Assembly (NCBI RefSeq): GCF_025685685.1
Contig: NZ_JAGSYH010000002.1
Span: 606,768 to 670,767 of the forward strand
Origin: Acidicapsa dinghuensis
GTDB lineage: Bacteria > Acidobacteriota > Terriglobia > Terriglobales > Acidobacteriaceae
DNA: 64,000 bases
Direction: 5' to 3'
The position numbers and the translations under genes were made by a program. The notes beneath the pieces were generated by a model. That model was not told the origin of the DNA. It worked only from the letters and a program-made list of their open reading frames with translations, and ran no database searches. This document shows positions 39,000 to 47,203 of the stretch, piece after piece; the stretch's first letter is position 1, and each line of letters starts with the position of its first letter.

Positions 39000-39389
39000 C
39001 TAGAAGCGGTGATTCGCGAGCCACTGCAAAAATGCCCAGACACCGGAGATCGAGAGAAACTCGATAACGAGCTTCAAATAGTCGAAATGGCGCTTATGCT
39101 TGGCGGAGTTTTCCTCGGCTATTTTCTTGCGAATGTCGGCTTCGATGCTTTCGCGGTTCTTCTGCTCCAGCAGCCCCTGGATCTCGTCCCAGCGATCTTT
39201 GTCTTCGCGACGAGCTCGCTCAAAGTAGCCCTGCTTCTTGCCGCTCCCGTTCGCGTAGACTTCGTCTTTCCATTCGGAGATGTTCTTGACGTCTTTCCTC
39301 ACCTCCGCCAGCCGCGAGTCAAACGGTTTCAGCTGTTTCGCAACCTCTTCCACGATGCTCTCCTGCAGAAACTCAGGATCGACATTCAT
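39000..39389 (-). CDS. Phage protein: coiled coil with C-terminal membrane helix
   Basis: A 129-residue protein rich in charged helices (ESIVEEVAKQLKPFDSRLAE, VRKDVKNISEWKDEVY, DRWDEIQGLLEQKNRESIEA) ending in one hydrophobic helix (YLKLVIEFLSISGVWAFLQW). This tail-anchored plan resembles phage holin-associated or superinfection proteins, but no family is recognised. It lies in the lysis-side cluster. Confidence 0.65.
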   Translation of the reverse strand: MNVDPEFLQESIVEEVAKQLKPFDSRLAEVRKDVKNISEWKDEVYANGSGKKQGYFERARREDKDRWDEIQGLLEQKNRESIEADIRKKIAEENSAKHKRHFDYLKLVIEFLSISGVWAFLQWLANHRF

Positions 39390-39422
39390 CCCGCTATCAA
39401 CCTTTCTTCGATCCTGAGTCTG

Positions 39423-39674
39423 TTATCGACGCGCTACCTTCAAATCCTGCCGCCTGCAATGCAGCGACGAGTGCCGGTCTTCGTAGTCCGGCACTGAGCT
39501 TTCGTTAAGCCGGATCCATTCACTCGCCGGCGGACCAAAGCTGCGAGACCGCCCAAGCCGCCACAGGTGATACCCGCTTGAGCAGAAAGACAAGCCGTTC
39601 TTATGAAGGACTGGCGTCTCCACCGGCTTGGCATGGAAAGGCCAGATAAATAGAAAGGCGATCAGATAGAGCAT
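39423..39674 (-). CDS. Small phage protein with N-terminal membrane helix
   Basis: An 83-residue protein beginning MLYLIAFLFIWPFHAK, a short hydrophobic helix or signal peptide, then a polar region with three cysteines (SFCSSGYHLWRL, SSLHCRRQDLK). A good ribosome site (aaggag) lies before the ATG. No family recognised. Confidence 0.55.
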   Translation of the reverse strand: MLYLIAFLFIWPFHAKPVETPVLHKNGLSFCSSGYHLWRLGRSRSFGPPASEWIRLNESSVPDYEDRHSSLHCRRQDLKVARR

Positions 39675-39779
39675 GTACTCTCCTTAAAAATCGGGCCGGT
39701 GAAACGAGTGTCGAGCTTTGCCCCACTGGCCCAGCTGCATTAGTTGCTTTGGTTCCCCCGCATTGCAGCGAGAGCTTGA

Positions 39780-42728
39780 TCAAGGCTGTGAGCAATTGAC
39801 AACAACCGTGAAACTTGCGCTGGCTACGGTGACTGCGGCATCGACCGTAGTGCCTGTAAGCGTGGTGCCTGATAGCGGCGAACTCAGGCCGTGCAGCGAA
39901 GTGTTGGCTTGCTCATTCGCGCTGCACAGCGGGATAGTCGCGAAGGTTCCAGACGGCCATGCCAGAGTGAAGATCGCACCCGTCGTCACTGTGCCGCCCG
40001 AGAACGTGACCTGACACCTACTGGCCGTGCACGGCGCAACCGCCGTCGCCGTAGCTCCGCTCGTGGCCGTCACCGTCGCATAGTTATGCGGCTGCGTAGT
40101 GCCGTTCGGCTGTGCCTGCGTTTGTGGCGATCCGACTGTGGGCGAGAACGGCGTCTCCCAAGTACGGAAGAAAGTCAGCGCCGGGCTGACGTTGTTGGTG
40201 GTGTTGTACGGCGGCGTCGTGGCTGTGCCGTTGGTAAAAACGCCAGCATTAAGATGGCAATCGACGCCGGTACCCGGCGTGCAATCGTTGAGCTGTACGT
40301 TTACGGCATTGACGTTTCCCAAGGCGTTGAGTTGGGCGATCATCCCTGCGCTCCAGGCTGTCGGTACAACAGAGTCGCCGGTTTCTGTCCAGGACTGAAT
40401 GGGGATCGTTGAGAGACCTGTGTAGTTGAGATATGGGTCGAAGGGCGCGAGACTCGCGATGGTCCCCGAGTACGGCACTTCGACAAGGTCATTCTGGTTG
40501 TAACTCGTCCCCGAGTTATAAGCTCCGCGATTTTTGAAATGCGTGCTTTCCCAGCCCAGCGAAAGGCCATTTGCGCCTGCGCCGAGACAGTTCCAATCCA
40601 CCGGCGAACTGAGAGGCGAATTGTTCTGATTCCCACCCACTAGCGACTGGCACCACGTACCATAAGCGTTCTGGATATTAGCCTGAAAATTCGAGTAGCT
40701 TCCATACGGAGCAGCGCCACTCAGATTCCACGCACCGGTCAGATTCCATGCCGGAGAGAAGACAGCGATAGCCGCTCCGCCAGGGTGAAGAATCTCATCC
40801 TGCACGACATCTCCAGCGCCCATCGACATACCCATGCGGAAGAGCTGATTCGCGTTAGGGAGATATTGCCGAATCAGTCCGACCAGATTGTTTCGGTACT
40901 TGTTGCCGGTGAGCGAAAACCAGTCAGTAGAAGTCGGTGAGCAGTAGATGTTTGTCCCCGCCGAGCAACCGTTGATCGTGGTGTTATAGCCCGCTCCACT
41001 ATCGCCAGTGATCGAGGCTACGATCATGCCAGCGTAGTTGTTGTTCGGTCCTCCATCGCTAAAGAAGTTCGGGTAGAGCGGGCTGCCCGGACCATTGAGC
41101 TGGTTCGTGTTGGCGTTAGCATGAAATATCTCCGCGATCGGATTGCCTGTCGGTGGGCCATAGTAGTAAGGAATCCAGACGTTCGCCGGGTAGGTGCGCG
41201 AGTACGCTCCATCATCGCCGACGATGAAAGAGACATACCCAGGTGTCGGCATGAGGCCGTCTGTAGGGCCGTCCAGCCGTCCCTGCGAGACATAGACTCC
41301 AGTGACAATCGTGTTGACCGAGGCGTCGCTGATGTAGATTCCGGTGATGTTCGCAAGGCTCGCGGGGGTAATGGCTGTTTCATGCACAACTGGCCGCGAC
41401 GTATACGCTACGCCGAAAGCGGGGATACCTTCTTCTTGCAGAATGCTTACTGTATCGGGTATCCATCCGCCCCAGGCATACTCATTTCCCGAGGCATCCA
41501 AACCTCCGGCTCCGGTGCCGATGTAATCCAAGAAAAATGATCCAGTTGTGTAGCTCGGAATCCCACCCGTATTGCCGTACTCGTTAAGAACTGTTCCACC
41601 AAATTGGGTGGTGTTCATATAGGTCTGAGAGACGTTCGACGCTATGAATCCATAGCTTCCGCTTCCACCGCTGTTCGATATGGCAACTTTAAGAAGATTC
41701 GTATCTGGCGTAGTCGTGTTGCTGCCGATGCAGGTATGCACCACGATTCGCGTGGGCAGCGTCGGATCGAGCGGCTGCAGAAACGGAATATAGGCCGTGC
41801 CGGCCGTACCAGCCGTAGTCGCTCCCACACCCGTGCACGTTCCCACCACGGTACCGCCGGTGTTCTCATAACTCACCGTGTAGTTGCTCAGGTTTGTCGA
41901 GGTGCCACCCTGCGATGTGATGTTCGTCGTCGTCAGCGCCGGATAATAAAACCCGTTCAACGCTGGCATCTGATAGCCTACGCGCGGCGCGGCGCTGTAG
42001 TTGATTGCCAGGTTCGAGTAGTTCGCCGCCGTCTGCGAGATGCCGTTCGCCGCCGGCGTGCTCGCCGATGCAGGGCACGTCCCGTTGAAGTAGAGAAAGC
42101 CATTGCAGCTTCCCCCCGCAAACAGCGCCACAACATCCCCGTAGGCCGCCGCGCTGTTAGTCGTCCCGCTGCCCGTGCCCTTCACGATTCCCTGCGCCAG
42201 GTTGAGGTTGCTGAGGCAAGGCCCATTGCTCCCATTCGTATACCAGCAGTTCGAGCCGGATCCGCCATTCGCCGCGGCTACGCCCGTTGCCGTCAACGCA
42301 CCAAGAAAGATCGGGTTCATCAGCGGAGCCTGCGTCAGCGTGCTGTCCATCGCCACACGCGCCAGGCTCCCCGCGCCGCCCGTCCAGCTCGTCGCCCGCA
42401 CCCGCAGATACGTCGAGCCGCTCGTCGCCACCGTCCACGTGCCATTCGTCGTCTCGGTCGCCACCGCCGTCCAGGTCACCGTGTTCAGGTTCGAGTAGTT
42501 CGCATTCGGCGCGCTGGTTACCGCCGTCTCCAGCGTCCCTGTCCACGTTCCCGTTACCGTCACCGAAACCCACTGCGTCGCCGGCGGCAGCTGGTAGTAA
42601 ACGCAGTTCGCCGCGCCGCACGGCACGCCCATCGCCACGATGTTGCCAAACGTGGTCGTGTTCTGTGCCTTCAGTGAACCGGCCAGCGCGCACAACAGCG
42701 CGACGGCGCAAAGCAACCGCTTGATCAT
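39780..42728 (-). CDS. Exported tailspike-like protein with alpha/beta-hydrolase domain
   Basis: A 982-residue protein, last large gene of the late operon. It has a signal peptide (LLCAVALLCALAGSLKAQNT). Residues about 25-300 are Thr/Ser/Gly/Asn-rich beta structure like tail-fibre shafts. An alpha/beta-hydrolase-type region follows: nucleophile elbow GMSMGAG with S635, an acid D785 in TGDSVVP, and H825 in VDCHLN, in the usual Ser-Asp-His order. The C-terminal 120 residues are again beta-rich (TVTATSGATATAVAPCTASR). The likely role is an esterase or deacetylase acting on host surface polysaccharide; the triad is inferred from order and motif, not from a structural match. Confidence 0.7.
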   Translation of the reverse strand: MIKRLLCAVALLCALAGSLKAQNTTTFGNIVAMGVPCGAANCVYYQLPPATQWVSVTVTGTWTGTLETAVTSAPNANYSNLNTVTWTAVATETTNGTWTVATSGSTYLRVRATSWTGGAGSLARVAMDSTLTQAPLMNPIFLGALTATGVAAANGGSGSNCWYTNGSNGPCLSNLNLAQGIVKGTGSGTTNSAAAYGDVVALFAGGSCNGFLYFNGTCPASASTPAANGISQTAANYSNLAINYSAAPRVGYQMPALNGFYYPALTTTNITSQGGTSTNLSNYTVSYENTGGTVVGTCTGVGATTAGTAGTAYIPFLQPLDPTLPTRIVVHTCIGSNTTTPDTNLLKVAISNSGGSGSYGFIASNVSQTYMNTTQFGGTVLNEYGNTGGIPSYTTGSFFLDYIGTGAGGLDASGNEYAWGGWIPDTVSILQEEGIPAFGVAYTSRPVVHETAITPASLANITGIYISDASVNTIVTGVYVSQGRLDGPTDGLMPTPGYVSFIVGDDGAYSRTYPANVWIPYYYGPPTGNPIAEIFHANANTNQLNGPGSPLYPNFFSDGGPNNNYAGMIVASITGDSGAGYNTTINGCSAGTNIYCSPTSTDWFSLTGNKYRNNLVGLIRQYLPNANQLFRMGMSMGAGDVVQDEILHPGGAAIAVFSPAWNLTGAWNLSGAAPYGSYSNFQANIQNAYGTWCQSLVGGNQNNSPLSSPVDWNCLGAGANGLSLGWESTHFKNRGAYNSGTSYNQNDLVEVPYSGTIASLAPFDPYLNYTGLSTIPIQSWTETGDSVVPTAWSAGMIAQLNALGNVNAVNVQLNDCTPGTGVDCHLNAGVFTNGTATTPPYNTTNNVSPALTFFRTWETPFSPTVGSPQTQAQPNGTTQPHNYATVTATSGATATAVAPCTASRCQVTFSGGTVTTGAIFTLAWPSGTFATIPLCSANEQANTSLHGLSSPLSGTTLTGTTVDAAVTVASASFTVVVNCSQP

Positions 42729-42738
42729 TCGCTTTTCC

Positions 42739-42768
42739 TTTTAGGGATAACTACACCGTTTTAGGGAT
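42739..42768. repeat. Phased direct repeats upstream of tailspike and cargo genes
   Basis: TTTTAGGGAT occurs at 42739-42748 and again at 42759-42768, exactly 20 bases apart (two helical turns), each followed by (t)aacta. They lie between the divergent tailspike gene (minus) and the zinc-finger gene (plus), in the position of an operator or activator site. Confidence 0.5.
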
Positions 42769-42798
42769 TAACTAACTCGATGCCGGGGTGAGATACTT
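42768..42798 (+). promoter_or_regulatory. Candidate promoter of the zinc-finger cargo gene
   Basis: An extended -10 (tg-a-GATACT, -10 at 42792-42797) inside GTGAGATACTT has a -35-like TTAACT (42768-42773) 18 bases upstream. The same GTGAGATACTT recurs at 43051-43061 before the second plus-strand gene, which supports its being functional. Confidence 0.45.
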
Positions 42799-42819
42799 CC
42801 AGCGCTGATTGGAGAAGCT

Positions 42820-43017
42820 ATGAAGATCCGCCGCGACTACCAGATACCGTGTCCCGCCTGCCACGCCCGCACCGGCCGTCCCTGCCAGGGCAAGCAAGGC
42901 GAACGGCTCCACGGAGTCCACTTCCAGCGCACCACCGCCCTCCGCGCACAAAGCCTCGCCGCCTTCAAATCCCTCTACGCACCGCTAACGGCGCGCACGA
43001 CCATCGCTGGCCGATAA
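42820..43017 (+). CDS. Small zinc-finger-like phage cargo protein
   Basis: A 65-residue protein on the strand opposite to the late operon. It has CPACHARTGRPC (CxxC-x6-C) followed by GERLHGVHFQR, giving three cysteines and nearby histidines that could bind zinc, and a basic C-terminal part. Short actinobacterial and phage zinc-finger proteins have this CPxC...PC...H..R plan. Ribosome site tggagaa before the ATG. Its own promoter-like motif and orientation mark it as a moron-type cargo gene. Function unknown. Confidence 0.65.
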   Translation: MKIRRDYQIPCPACHARTGRPCQGKQGERLHGVHFQRTTALRAQSLAAFKSLYAPLTARTTIAGR

Positions 43018-43050
43018 CACATTCTTGGGATGGGCATGGCGAGTTATCCA

Positions 43051-43061
43051 GTGAGATACTT
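43051..43061 (+). promoter_or_regulatory. Second copy of the cargo-promoter motif
   Basis: GTGAGATACTT, identical to the motif at 42788-42798, lies 22 bases before the start of the exported coiled-coil gene. The GATACT within it can serve as an extended -10; the -35 (ttggga at 43025) is weak. Confidence 0.4.
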
Positions 43062-43083
43062 GCCGGACCCTCGGAGGAATGGA

Positions 43084-43668
43084 ATGAAACGATTGCTTTC
43101 AATTACCTTGTTGTTATGCGCCAGCCAGTGCTCCTTTAGCCAAACACCAGCGCCAGCTCCTGCCCCAGCCGCCCAGCCGCCCGCAATGGCGAATTACTCA
43201 ATCATGCTGGTAAATCCCACCGGCGGCGGAGTCGTAATCATGCACGACCCGCAAAACATGCTTGCGCTCGTGGATGTCAGCAAGGTTCAAACCGCACTCA
43301 ACATGGGCTATGCTCCCGTTCGCGCCGCCGAGCTTGTCGAACTTATTGACACTTTCAAGGCAGAGATTGCTAGGCTCTCTAATGAAAACAGTCAACTGAA
43401 AGCCGTCCAGGACAAGCAGGCATCATCTGCGACTCTCTCTGAATTGAAAGACCAAGCCAATATTCAAGCTCACCAGCGGTCACAAATCGCAGATGATAAA
43501 GCAGCTCATCGACAGCAAGTGCTTGCGATGTGGGGCCTCGCGATGATAGGTATGAGCCGCCAGCAGCCTTATCAATTGCCGATGCCCGTCAATCCCAATG
43601 CGGGACGGCTAAAAACCAACTGTACAACTCAATACATTGGGACAATGGCATACACTAACTGCAACTAA
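43084..43668 (+). CDS. Exported coiled-coil phage cargo protein
   Basis: A 194-residue protein starting at ATG 43084 with ggagg 8 bases before it. It has a signal peptide (LLSITLLLCASQCSFSQTPA), a Pro/Ala linker, a small folded part (YSIMLVNPTGGGVVIMHDPQ, VDVSKVQTALNMGYAPVRAA) and a coiled coil (LIDTFKAEIARLSNENSQLK, SELKDQANIQAHQRSQIADD). Two cysteines lie near the end. It would be exported from the lysogen, so a role in lysogenic conversion or superinfection exclusion is possible but unproven. It runs opposite to the late operon. Confidence 0.7.
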   Translation: MKRLLSITLLLCASQCSFSQTPAPAPAPAAQPPAMANYSIMLVNPTGGGVVIMHDPQNMLALVDVSKVQTALNMGYAPVRAAELVELIDTFKAEIARLSNENSQLKAVQDKQASSATLSELKDQANIQAHQRSQIADDKAAHRQQVLAMWGLAMIGMSRQQPYQLPMPVNPNAGRLKTNCTTQYIGTMAYTNCN

Positions 43669-43696
43669 GGACCAAATCTAAACTAAATAGCTTTCT

Positions 43697-43861
43697 CTAC
43701 CCGAAAACCACGAGGCACGCGACAAATAAACCGCCGGTCAGCAAGAGGCGTCCGAAGCTCTCTTTGGGCCAACTCTTGGTTTCCCGCACCTCATAGAAAG
43801 CCACGAGACCTGATCCGATGAATAAGAACAGCGCTAGGACAATAAAGAAAATAGCGATCAT
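43697..43861 (-). CDS. Small two-helix membrane protein, holin candidate
   Basis: A 54-residue protein with two hydrophobic helices (IAIFFIVLALFLFIGSGLVA and LLLTGGLFVACLVVFG) joined by a charged loop (YEVRETKSWPKESFGR). This is the plan of a class II holin. The ATG at 43861 is used; a longer frame upstream overlaps the next gene. It is the only two-helix protein in the late operon, so it is a reasonable holin candidate although it lies away from the endolysin. Confidence 0.6.
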   Translation of the reverse strand: MIAIFFIVLALFLFIGSGLVAFYEVRETKSWPKESFGRLLLTGGLFVACLVVFG

Positions 43862-43892
43862 TGGCAACCTCGCGAGAGAGAGTGTACCACAT

Positions 43893-45647
43893 TCATTTTT
43901 GCCCGCTTGCGTCCTGCTGAGCCCGCGCAACATTGAAACGCGCCTTATCGCGTAGATAATAATCGGGAAAGAAACCGGGGCGTGTGGCTTCAGCCTCGCT
44001 CTTCAGCCTGTTAAACTCCGCATCTTCGGGTGATTGAGTCCCTCCGCCAACTACTATTGCTGGTACCACTTGATTCGCTCCTTCCGCAGCCATCGGCCCA
44101 GCGGCCTCGGCCTCTTTTCCCATTGAGTAGATTGTCCGTGCAATTGCCATTTGGAAAGTCGGACTAGCAAGAACCTCCGGTGCGATTAAGCCGCTAAAAC
44201 CGCCAAGAAGTGCTCCCATCCCGCCACCCGCCGCGTGGCCGGCGGCTGCCCCCGATACAGTCCCCACCAACGCTCCCGTAGGCCTGGCAAATCGTCCGAA
44301 TGTACGCTGCAATGTATTAGCGTTCAGATCTACTTCACTGGCGCGCTGAGCCACCGGTATCAGGTCGTGCATCGTCGCATCGATCGGTGCGATCTCCGGC
44401 ACGGCAGAGTGAATACTGTCGCTCATCGAGCCATACATGCCGCGAACCATTCCTCGCAATGGATCTGCGGATGCTTTCCCAGTCCATGGCTTGTCCGCTG
44501 AATAATTGCCTACGCCTTCCCTTAGATTGAGCGCCTCAGGCGTCTCTACCCATGGCGGAATCGGCCTTCCCGCCGGTCGAGGTGGCTGTACACCGATCGG
44601 CCATCCATCGCGAGGCTCGCCCTGGGTTCGAATCTGCTCCGCTAGAGGGTTCATGCGGTCTATCTGCGGTATGGCGTTACGCAGAGCCTGCTCCTGCATC
44701 GCATCGGACGCGACCTGCCGCGCTGGCCCAAAATTAACGGGACCTGGATTAGCGTGCGCTAGGAGCCCGCGCTCCAATTGGAGGTCTTCTAAGCGCTGCT
44801 GGGCCTCCGCAGCTATCGTCGAAGGTTTGTATCCCCTCGTTTGCTCTAAGGCAGCTTCACCAGGACTCGCATCAAAGGCGCGATCCACGTTGCGTACCCC
44901 CAGAGCCGACTCTGCAATCCCTTCTCCGGCACCACGCAAACCACCACCAACCCCCTGAAGCGCAGCATCGACCGCAGGCCCGCCCCACGCACGCATCCCC
45001 GCGCCGCTTACACGGCCACCCTCATACATCCCCAGCAGATTCCCAATCAGGTTCTCCGCAGCAAGAGCATGTCCGCCCTGTTGCCTATCCCAGAGATATT
45101 GCTCAACCATCGGTCCAACCACGTCCTCCCCGACAGACGCAGGCCCTTCGGTTGCGTAATCGGAGGCAAACTTTGCCGTTCCTTTCAGCGTATCGATTGG
45201 GTGCACAACAGGCTGCGCTGCCGCCTTGATCGCCTGACCGCCAATCTGCCTTGCGCCGCCAACAACTCCTTGATCCACGCCGCTGCCAACCGGATTAGTC
45301 AGTCGGTCCCAATATTGCCCAAAGCCCGATTGATCCTTAACGCCGAGTTGCGCGCGCAAGTCCTTCTCGTACTGCTCGCCAGGCGCCAGCCCGTTCGCGT
45401 CGGCATTCGTGTCGAACTTATAGCCCGCAGCAATCGCATGCGGCACCTGACCGTATGGAATGTCGAGACGATGCCCCGCCGTATCCCACATGTTGTAGGT
45501 GCCCTGGGCGCCCTTGTTCGAGAGGTCGATCGAGCCGCCGCCATTCGAAACGGGGTTGCCATTGTCGTCCAAATACACTTTGGCAGGCGCAGCGCCTGCC
45601 TGCGCCCCTCCAATAGGGTTCCCGTTCGCGTCAAGATACGTTGGCAT
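43893..45647 (-). CDS. Injection/ejection protein, P22 gp16 position
   Basis: A 584-residue phage protein. It begins with two near-copies of (V/T)YLD(A/D)NGNP (PTYLDANGNPIGG and KVYLDDNGNPVSN), then Gly/Ala-rich helical stretches (GAVVGGARQIGGQAIKAAAQ-like, LVGTVSGAAAGHAAGGGMGA) suited to crossing membranes, and a charged tail (RFNVARAQQDASGQK). It occupies the place of P22 gp16, the third ejection protein. The ATG at 45647 shares a base with the upstream stop (TAATG). Function is inferred from order and composition. Confidence 0.65.
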   Translation of the reverse strand: MPTYLDANGNPIGGAQAGAAPAKVYLDDNGNPVSNGGGSIDLSNKGAQGTYNMWDTAGHRLDIPYGQVPHAIAAGYKFDTNADANGLAPGEQYEKDLRAQLGVKDQSGFGQYWDRLTNPVGSGVDQGVVGGARQIGGQAIKAAAQPVVHPIDTLKGTAKFASDYATEGPASVGEDVVGPMVEQYLWDRQQGGHALAAENLIGNLLGMYEGGRVSGAGMRAWGGPAVDAALQGVGGGLRGAGEGIAESALGVRNVDRAFDASPGEAALEQTRGYKPSTIAAEAQQRLEDLQLERGLLAHANPGPVNFGPARQVASDAMQEQALRNAIPQIDRMNPLAEQIRTQGEPRDGWPIGVQPPRPAGRPIPPWVETPEALNLREGVGNYSADKPWTGKASADPLRGMVRGMYGSMSDSIHSAVPEIAPIDATMHDLIPVAQRASEVDLNANTLQRTFGRFARPTGALVGTVSGAAAGHAAGGGMGALLGGFSGLIAPEVLASPTFQMAIARTIYSMGKEAEAAGPMAAEGANQVVPAIVVGGGTQSPEDAEFNRLKSEAEATRPGFFPDYYLRDKARFNVARAQQDASGQK

Positions 45648-47200
45648 TATTGCACCGCCCACCCATGGCCATCCCAAACGCCCTTAGCGCCGTTTGGAAA
45701 CGTCTTGACCGTACCTACCGTTGGTTGAGCGCTACCAGCTGCGGGTCGCGCCGACGCGGGTTGTGCTGCTGCAGGCTGCGCATCGCCATACATACGCTGC
45801 AGAATCGGGTTGTTACCAATCCGCGAAACCTTCTGCGAATTCACCGCGCCCCTGATTCCTTCGATCCCTCCCGCCCTCTGGTCCGGGCTCTGACTGAGCT
45901 TCAGCAGGTTGAGCGCCTGCAGTCGAGAGGTATCGCTGCCCTGGCCACCGCCCATCACCTTGGAGTAATCGTCGGCAACTCCGAGCGCCAGCGACGCAGC
46001 TTTTGCGATCGGTCCGTCACCAGTCGCCACCCTCTCCCAATCCGCAATGCTATTAAGCGCGGGGAAGTGGCCGCCCGGCAGATCCTTCGCCGCGGCCGCG
46101 AGCTGGTCGAGCGTTCCACCTCTGTCGGTAAGCGACTTCGCAGATCCAAAGAAAGCCACATTCGCCGGCGATTTCGCCACCTGGAAATCGGCATCTGCGC
46201 GCTGCGCGTTGTACTGACCATTGCTCAGCTGATGCGCGGTCGCCAATGTATTCGCAATGAAGTCCGGCGTCGCCCCGCGCGCCTTCAGCTCCGATAGCGT
46301 CGCATCTCCATTGATCAAAAGCTGCGCCGCTGCATTCGGATCGCCCTGCGAAAGAGCTTGGCGCTGCCGCGCGAGCGCCAACTCTCCAGGCATCCGCGCA
46401 TTCTCTTCGGCTGCGGCCTTTGCCCCGGCCTGCTTCACTTCACCAGCCTGGATCTGCGCCGCGCCGGGTGCCGTGCCCATCGCAACCGAAGCCGACGTCG
46501 GCGCATACAACGGGCTGTTCGGGTCGGTCTGCCCCTTGAGCCGTGCAGCCTCCGTCTGCGACGAAAGAGTCCGCGCATCCGCCTGCTGCTGCGCAGCCAT
46601 AAGCTCCCGCTGTTTTGGCGAGTTTTGAATCGTCGTGTCGATCAGCTGCTTGAGCGCAGCAGGGTTATCAATCTGCGCGCGGATATGGTTCAGTTGCGGC
46701 GACTGCGGCAGGGTATCGAGTAGGCTATGCGCCAGCGTCGGATCATAGCCCGCGGCTTTCACTGCCGAGGCCGCAGAGCCAAGCATATCGGCCTGCTCGG
46801 TCTGCAACTTCGTTACCGAGCTCTGCAGGTCGACGCGGCTCTTGTGGAAGTCGACAATCCCCTTCATCACTTCCGGCGTCTGGTAAGCCGCAGGGCCCTG
46901 CGCCAATCCTTGCGCAAGCTTAGTCTCGTCGATGGTAGGGTTGCCGTTCTCGTCCTTTGTGATCGCCCCGCTATACGCGGCATTCAGAGCCTGCCGCGCC
47001 GCGATGTTCTGCTGCCCTATCTGCACCTGCTGCTGCGCTTCCTGCCGTTGCAGCGGCGCTAACGCCGCGCGCTGCGCCTGTTCCTGCTGCGCATTCTTGA
47101 TACCCATCAGCTGCGCCATCGTAGCGAGCGGGCTGGGCCCCGGCTCGATCGGCCGCGGCTGTGGCAATTCAGGCATGCGAATTAATGGAGGACTTGACAT
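45647..47200 (-). CDS. Injection/ejection protein, P22 gp20 position
   Basis: A 517-residue helical protein rich in Ala and Gln (QEQAQRAALAPLQRQEAQQQ, QAGAKAAAEENARMPGELAL). It ends with a short conserved-looking tail, TVKTFPNGAKGVWDGHGWAV, similar to tails in podovirus internal virion proteins. Its place between the gp7-like and gp16-like genes matches P22 gp20. It would be ejected with DNA and help form the channel through the cell envelope. No enzymatic motif seen. Confidence 0.7.
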   Translation of the reverse strand: MSSPPLIRMPELPQPRPIEPGPSPLATMAQLMGIKNAQQEQAQRAALAPLQRQEAQQQVQIGQQNIAARQALNAAYSGAITKDENGNPTIDETKLAQGLAQGPAAYQTPEVMKGIVDFHKSRVDLQSSVTKLQTEQADMLGSAASAVKAAGYDPTLAHSLLDTLPQSPQLNHIRAQIDNPAALKQLIDTTIQNSPKQRELMAAQQQADARTLSSQTEAARLKGQTDPNSPLYAPTSASVAMGTAPGAAQIQAGEVKQAGAKAAAEENARMPGELALARQRQALSQGDPNAAAQLLINGDATLSELKARGATPDFIANTLATAHQLSNGQYNAQRADADFQVAKSPANVAFFGSAKSLTDRGGTLDQLAAAAKDLPGGHFPALNSIADWERVATGDGPIAKAASLALGVADDYSKVMGGGQGSDTSRLQALNLLKLSQSPDQRAGGIEGIRGAVNSQKVSRIGNNPILQRMYGDAQPAAAQPASARPAAGSAQPTVGTVKTFPNGAKGVWDGHGWAVQ

Positions 47201-47203
47201 TGT

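Noticed and set aside
41604..42677. 357-residue plus-strand open frame
   Set aside because: Almost entirely Arg/Ala/His; shadow of the Thr/Ser-rich tailspike-like gene.
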